Source: JAWMQL01 sp033283165 (lineage in GTDB: Bacteria > Pseudomonadota > Gammaproteobacteria > Pseudomonadales > Halieaceae). Taken from it: DNA of 64,000 nucleotides. Below, piece after piece: positions 60,635 through 64,000 of the stretch (position 1 is its first letter; every line of letters starts with the position of its first letter). Below the pieces are notes generated by a model, which saw only the letters and a list, made by a program, of their open reading frames with translations, had not been told where the DNA came from and searched no databases. The translations under genes were made by a program, and so were the position numbers. Location of the stretch: the NCBI GenBank assembly GCA_033283165.1, contig JAWMQL010000001.1, forward strand, positions 62,001 through 126,000, written 5' to 3'.

Positions 60635-61792
60635 TCAGAGTACATCCTTCAACAGGTCGCGGGCGATGATCACCCGCTGGATTTCCGAGGTACCCTCGTA
60701 GATGCTGGTGATGCGCACGTCCCGCGCCATCCGCTCCAGGGGGTACTCGCGGATATAGCCCGCGCCGCCCATCATCTGCAGCGCGGTATAGCAGGCCTCG
60801 TTGGCTTTCTCGCTGGCGAACAGTTTCGCCATGGAGGCGGCGGTGCCGAAATGGCGCCCCTGCTCCTTTTCGTAGGCGGCCTGCATGATCAGCAGTCGGG
60901 CCGCTTCCATCTCCGTGTAGCGTTCCGCCAGCATCCACTGCAGGCCCTGGAAATTGCCGATTTTCTGTCCGAATTGCTCGCGCTCGCCGAGATAGTGGCG
61001 GGCGTAGTCCAGGGCGGCCCTGCCGATACCCAGGGCCAGCGAGGCGATGCCGATGCGGCCCCCGGCCAGTTCGCCCACCGCCACCCGGTAGCCCTGGCCT
61101 TCGGCGCCCATGAGGGCACTGCCCGGTATGCGGCAGTCGTCGAAGTTGACCGTGTTGGTGGCCGAGCCGCACTGGCCCATCTTCTCCTCGGCCCTGCTGA
61201 TACTCAATCCTGGGGTGCCGGCCTCCACCAGGAAGCAGGAGATGCCCTTGCCCTTGGGGGCGCTGCTGTCGGTGACCGCCCAGACCACGAATACACCGGC
61301 GTATTCGGCGCTGGTGATGTATACCTTGCTGCCGTTGAGCACCCACTCGTCACCGTCCCGGGTGGCCGTGGTGCGCATGGCGGCGGGGTCGGAACCGGCC
61401 CCCGATTCGGTCAGGCAGAAACCGCCCGCGGGATACTCGCCGCTGCACAGTCGCGGCAGGTAGCGCTGCTTCTGGTCCTCGTTGCCCACGGCCTGGATGA
61501 CCTCTGCCACCATGTTGGTAACCGACATCGTGACCGCGGTGGAGGCGCAGGCCCCGGCGATCTCGCTGAGGGCCACGCTGAAGGCGACGACGCCGGCCTC
61601 GGTGCCGCCGTACTCCGCCTTCACATTCAGGCCCATGAAGCCCAGTTCCGCCAGGCTCCTGAGGTTGGCCAGGAAGGTGTCGCGCCCCTCGTGCCGGTCC
61701 AGGGCCTCGGCATTGGCGGCCAGTTCGCCCCGGGCGAACTGGCGCGCGGTATCCTGGATCATGGTCTGTTCTTCGGTCAGGGCGAGTCGCAC
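60635..61792 (-). CDS. Acyl-CoA dehydrogenase
   Basis: This flavoprotein of 385 residues has the ACAD signatures GGFCLTESGAGSDPAAMRTT and WVLNGSKVYIT (FAD and substrate region), a C-terminal QMMGGAGYIREYPLERMARD and RVTSIYEGTSEIQR-like end (RITSIYEGTSEIQR). The catalytic Glu is expected in YEGTSE, as in short- and medium-chain enzymes. It oxidises acyl-CoA to enoyl-CoA. GTG 61792 follows GAGGAG. It is the only gene of its transcription unit in view. Confidence 0.93.
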   Translation of the reverse strand: MRLALTEEQTMIQDTARQFARGELAANAEALDRHEGRDTFLANLRSLAELGFMGLNVKAEYGGTEAGVVAFSVALSEIAGACASTAVTMSVTNMVAEVIQAVGNEDQKQRYLPRLCSGEYPAGGFCLTESGAGSDPAAMRTTATRDGDEWVLNGSKVYITSAEYAGVFVVWAVTDSSAPKGKGISCFLVEAGTPGLSISRAEEKMGQCGSATNTVNFDDCRIPGSALMGAEGQGYRVAVGELAGGRIGIASLALGIGRAALDYARHYLGEREQFGQKIGNFQGLQWMLAERYTEMEAARLLIMQAAYEKEQGRHFGTAASMAKLFASEKANEACYTALQMMGGAGYIREYPLERMARDVRITSIYEGTSEIQRVIIARDLLKDVL

Positions 61793-61981
61793 GGTGTATC
61801 TCCTCGGGGAACTCGATGCTGCAGTGGCAGGTGATTATCCATGGGTGACCCGCGGTACACAAACAGGCCTGAGGCCTCCCGGTCACCGCGATTGGTTAAA
61901 AATGTGAATATTGCCAAATCCTGCTGCGTCACCCCGGGGGCAGGCAAGGAAACTGCTATTGCCCCATTCATCGGGAGTGAC

Positions 61982-62009
61982 TATGCTTCGTTTTACCCGA
62001 CAAAGCATA
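61982..62009. other. Inverted repeat upstream of the TonB receptor
   Basis: TATGCTT and AAGCATA form perfect 7-base arms around a 14-base loop, 33 bases before the receptor ATG. It could be a 5'-leader hairpin or an operator. The rest of the 249-base gap (61793-62041) shows nothing clear. Confidence 0.4.
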
Positions 62010-62041
62010 ACAGCTGATAACTAATAAGGGAGTACAACGCC

Positions 62042-64000
62042 ATGTTGACTGAGCGCCCGCAATACGCACTGAAACCCCTGGTTACCCTGGTCGGTGCCGC
62101 AGTGATGGCCACTGTGACCCTGCCTTCCGTCGCCCAGGTCCGATCCAGTTCCGCCATGCTGGAAGAGGTGGTGGTGACCGCCCGCAAACGGGAGGAGGGG
62201 TCCCAGGATGTGCCGCTGTCTGTCAGCGCCTATAACGCCGACCAGCTCGATGCGCTCAAGGTGCGCGACCTTACCAGCCTGAAGGTGGGTATGCCCAACG
62301 TCGCGCTGGAGGACATCGGCACAACCCGGGGAACGGCGAATTTCTCCATCCGCGGTGTCGGCATCAACAGTTCCATTCCCTCCATCGACCCCACGGTGGG
62401 TGTGTTCTTCAATGGCGTCTACCTCGGGGTGAACAACGGTATCGTGTTCGACCTGTTTGACCTCGAAAGCGTCGAGGTGCTGCGCGGTCCCCAGGGCACA
62501 CTGTTCGGCCGTAACGTGACCGGCGGCGCGATCCTGATGAACACCCGCAAGCCCGGGGATGAACTGGAAGGTACCCTGCGCTTCGCCGCTGACCAGGGCA
62601 AGGACGGTGGCCTGAACACCTACTATACCGGCGCGGTCGGCGGCCCGATCACCCAGAACCTGGGCGCCCGGCTGGTCCTGTACTACAACGATGACGAGGG
62701 CAAGTTCGAGAACGAGTTCAACGGCGACGACTTCGGCGAGATGGAGCAGAAGATGGCGCGCGGCACCATCACCTGGCTGCCCACCGACAGCACCGATATC
62801 ACCATCCGCTACGAGTACAATGAAACGGATGGCCAGGGGCCCGCCGCCCAGACCCACACCAACGGCTCCGGCGTGCCGGGCGCGGCGGTGAACTTCAAGC
62901 GGGACTCGTTCAAGTTCTCTATCGACGAGGAGGGTTCCCAGGATACCGAGACCAACTTTTTCACTGCCCAGCTGGACCAGGGTGTGTCCTGGGGCGACGG
63001 CACGATCACCGCGATTTACGGTTACCGCGATTACAGTGGGGTGAGTGTCAGTGACATCGACGCCCAGCCGGTGTGGATCTTCCATGCCCCGGCCTGGCTG
63101 GATGCAGAGCAGAACAGTTTCGAACTGCGTTACAACGGCCTGTTCGCGGAGAAGGCGAACGTCACCTTCGGTGCCTTCTACTTTGATAACGACATGGAAT
63201 ACCACGAGCGGCGTAACCTGCTGGGCGTCGCCACCGGCGGTGTCGCCCCCGCGGCGGTGTTTGATGGTGGCGGCCTCTACGAGGTCGAGAGCTATTCCTT
63301 CTTCGCCGCGGTCGATTACGACCTGACGGACCAGTGGACCCTGACTGCCGGCGCCAACTACAGCTCGGAAGACAAGGATGTGCAGATTGCATCCCTCAGC
63401 GCGGATATCGGCTTTGACTGTAATATCGTCACCGGCCCGGCCTGTAATTTCGATTTCGTTGACGACGAGAGCTGGAGCAACTTCGCGCCCAAGCTGGGCC
63501 TGACCTACCACCTGAGTGACAACAGCCGCCTGTACGGTCACTGGACCGTGGGTTACCGCTCCGGGGGTTACAACCTGCGCAATACCTCCTTCAACCCGCT
63601 GGACACCCCCGGCCCCTTCGACGAGGAGGAGGTCAACAACTACGAGATCGGCTATAAGTCGACCAATGACTGGGGCCGGTTGAATGCGGCGGTCTTCTAC
63701 AACGAGATCACCGATATGCAGCGGGAGCTGAACCTGCCCGGCCCGATCGGGGTAATTCAGCTGGTGCGCAACACGGCGGACGCGACCATCTGGGGAGCCG
63801 AGGTGGACGGTACCTTCAGTCTCACCGACAACCTGCTGCTGATCGCTTCCGTGGGCTACGTGGATGCAAGCTATGACAAGGTGATTTTCGACCTGAACGG
63901 CGACGGCGTCATCAACGGTGCCGACAAGTCGCTGGATATCCCGCGGGCGCCGGAGTGGAGTTACAGCCTGGGCCTGACCCACGACATGGATATCGGCAGC
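62042..64000 (+). CDS. TonB-dependent receptor, 3' end beyond window
   Basis: The frame is open from ATG 62042 (after GGGAG) to base 64000, giving the first 653 residues. A signal peptide ends at about residue 32 (LPSVAQ), followed by the mature N-terminus MLEEVVVTARKREEGSQDVP, which holds the TonB-box-like EEVVVTA. The plug domain contains VEVLRGPQGTLFGRNVTGGAI, and barrel strands follow (YGHWTVGYRSGGYNLR). It resembles receptors of oil- and steroid-degrading marine bacteria, so uptake of a hydrophobic or ring compound is possible; siderophore uptake cannot be excluded. A calcium-binding-like DLNGDGVINGADKS loop lies near 629-642. Confidence 0.93.
   Translation, partial: MLTERPQYALKPLVTLVGAAVMATVTLPSVAQVRSSSAMLEEVVVTARKREEGSQDVPLSVSAYNADQLDALKVRDLTSLKVGMPNVALEDIGTTRGTANFSIRGVGINSSIPSIDPTVGVFFNGVYLGVNNGIVFDLFDLESVEVLRGPQGTLFGRNVTGGAILMNTRKPGDELEGTLRFAADQGKDGGLNTYYTGAVGGPITQNLGARLVLYYNDDEGKFENEFNGDDFGEMEQKMARGTITWLPTDSTDITIRYEYNETDGQGPAAQTHTNGSGVPGAAVNFKRDSFKFSIDEEGSQDTETNFFTAQLDQGVSWGDGTITAIYGYRDYSGVSVSDIDAQPVWIFHAPAWLDAEQNSFELRYNGLFAEKANVTFGAFYFDNDMEYHERRNLLGVATGGVAPAAVFDGGGLYEVESYSFFAAVDYDLTDQWTLTAGANYSSEDKDVQIASLSADIGFDCNIVTGPACNFDFVDDESWSNFAPKLGLTYHLSDNSRLYGHWTVGYRSGGYNLRNTSFNPLDTPGPFDEEEVNNYEIGYKSTNDWGRLNAAVFYNEITDMQRELNLPGPIGVIQLVRNTADATIWGAEVDGTFSLTDNLLLIASVGYVDASYDKVIFDLNGDGVINGADKSLDIPRAPEWSYSLGLTHDMDIGS

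Noticed and set aside
62021..63982. A 653-codon open frame on the minus strand
   Set aside because: It is the exact antisense shadow of the TonB-dependent receptor, which has a signal peptide, plug and barrel motifs and a good ribosome site. High GC makes such long antisense frames common.
1..64000. CRISPR arrays, tRNA or rRNA genes, insertion sequences
   Set aside because: No regularly spaced repeats, cloverleaf-like genes, transposase motifs or terminal repeats were recognised by eye on either strand.

Overview
This is 64 kb of GC-rich, densely coding DNA from a Gram-negative bacterium. A TonB-dependent receptor, an outer-membrane efflux lipoprotein, a periplasmic adaptor and AGGAG-type ribosome sites support this. 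The mix of lipid, steroid or aromatic-type catabolic genes (seven short-chain dehydrogenases, crotonases, a CoA-transferase, an acyl-CoA dehydrogenase, a wax ester synthase, sulfotransferases, a P450) fits a marine, oil- or lipid-using gammaproteobacterium, perhaps near the Halieaceae or Spongiibacteraceae. That placement is inference from gene content only. No rRNA, tRNA, CRISPR array, insertion sequence or prophage was seen.

Layout. 1-3928: the tail of a DUF1330 protein, then a leftward set of TIM-barrel isomerase, methyltransferase and exported gamma-glutamyltransferase. 4106-11111: a rightward molybdenum island with a three-subunit molybdenum hydroxylase, a MoaD/ThiS-like carrier, an AraC regulator and a second, bis-MGD-type molybdoenzyme. 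11161-16832: the most interesting block, a P450cam-like P450 and its [2Fe-2S] ferredoxin, a TetR regulator, and a LuxC/LuxE-like acyl reductase pair with no luciferase. One inverted repeat, GAGAAC-N3-GTTCTC, occurs twice in each of the two control regions and ties the block together. 16877-25119: amidohydrolase, sulfotransferase and an unknown protein in one operon, then an SDR, a TauD-type dioxygenase, an IclR regulator, an alpha/beta hydrolase and a ketopantoate-reductase-like protein. 25257-32344: SDRs, a SnoaL-like protein, three further hydrolases, an adenylate-forming ligase and the wreck of an esterase gene (26110-26529).

32505-39358: a fused alpha-beta 2-oxoacid dehydrogenase E1 followed by a free-standing lipoyl domain, then SDR, crotonase, amidohydrolase and CoA-transferase genes. 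39489-44330: a four-gene efflux operon (AI-2E-type permease, outer-membrane factor, HlyD adaptor, DUF2955 membrane protein). 44384-50379: an SDR facing an operon of crotonase, TetR, sulfotransferase, DUF1214-like protein and nitronate monooxygenase. 50414-54133: a histone-deacetylase-family enzyme head to head with a Pat-like ADP-forming acyl-CoA synthetase/GNAT fusion, a possible eraser-writer pair for protein acetylation. 54166-61792: a leftward catabolic operon (SDR, EthD-like, iron alcohol dehydrogenase, thioesterase, DinB-like protein), a wax ester synthase/DGAT overlapping an SDR, and an acyl-CoA dehydrogenase. 62042-64000: the first 653 codons of a TonB-dependent receptor that runs off the window.

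Together the genes look like peripheral pathways for taking up, oxidising, CoA-activating and storing hydrophobic carbon compounds. All functional calls rest on motifs and family resemblance read by eye; no database search was run.
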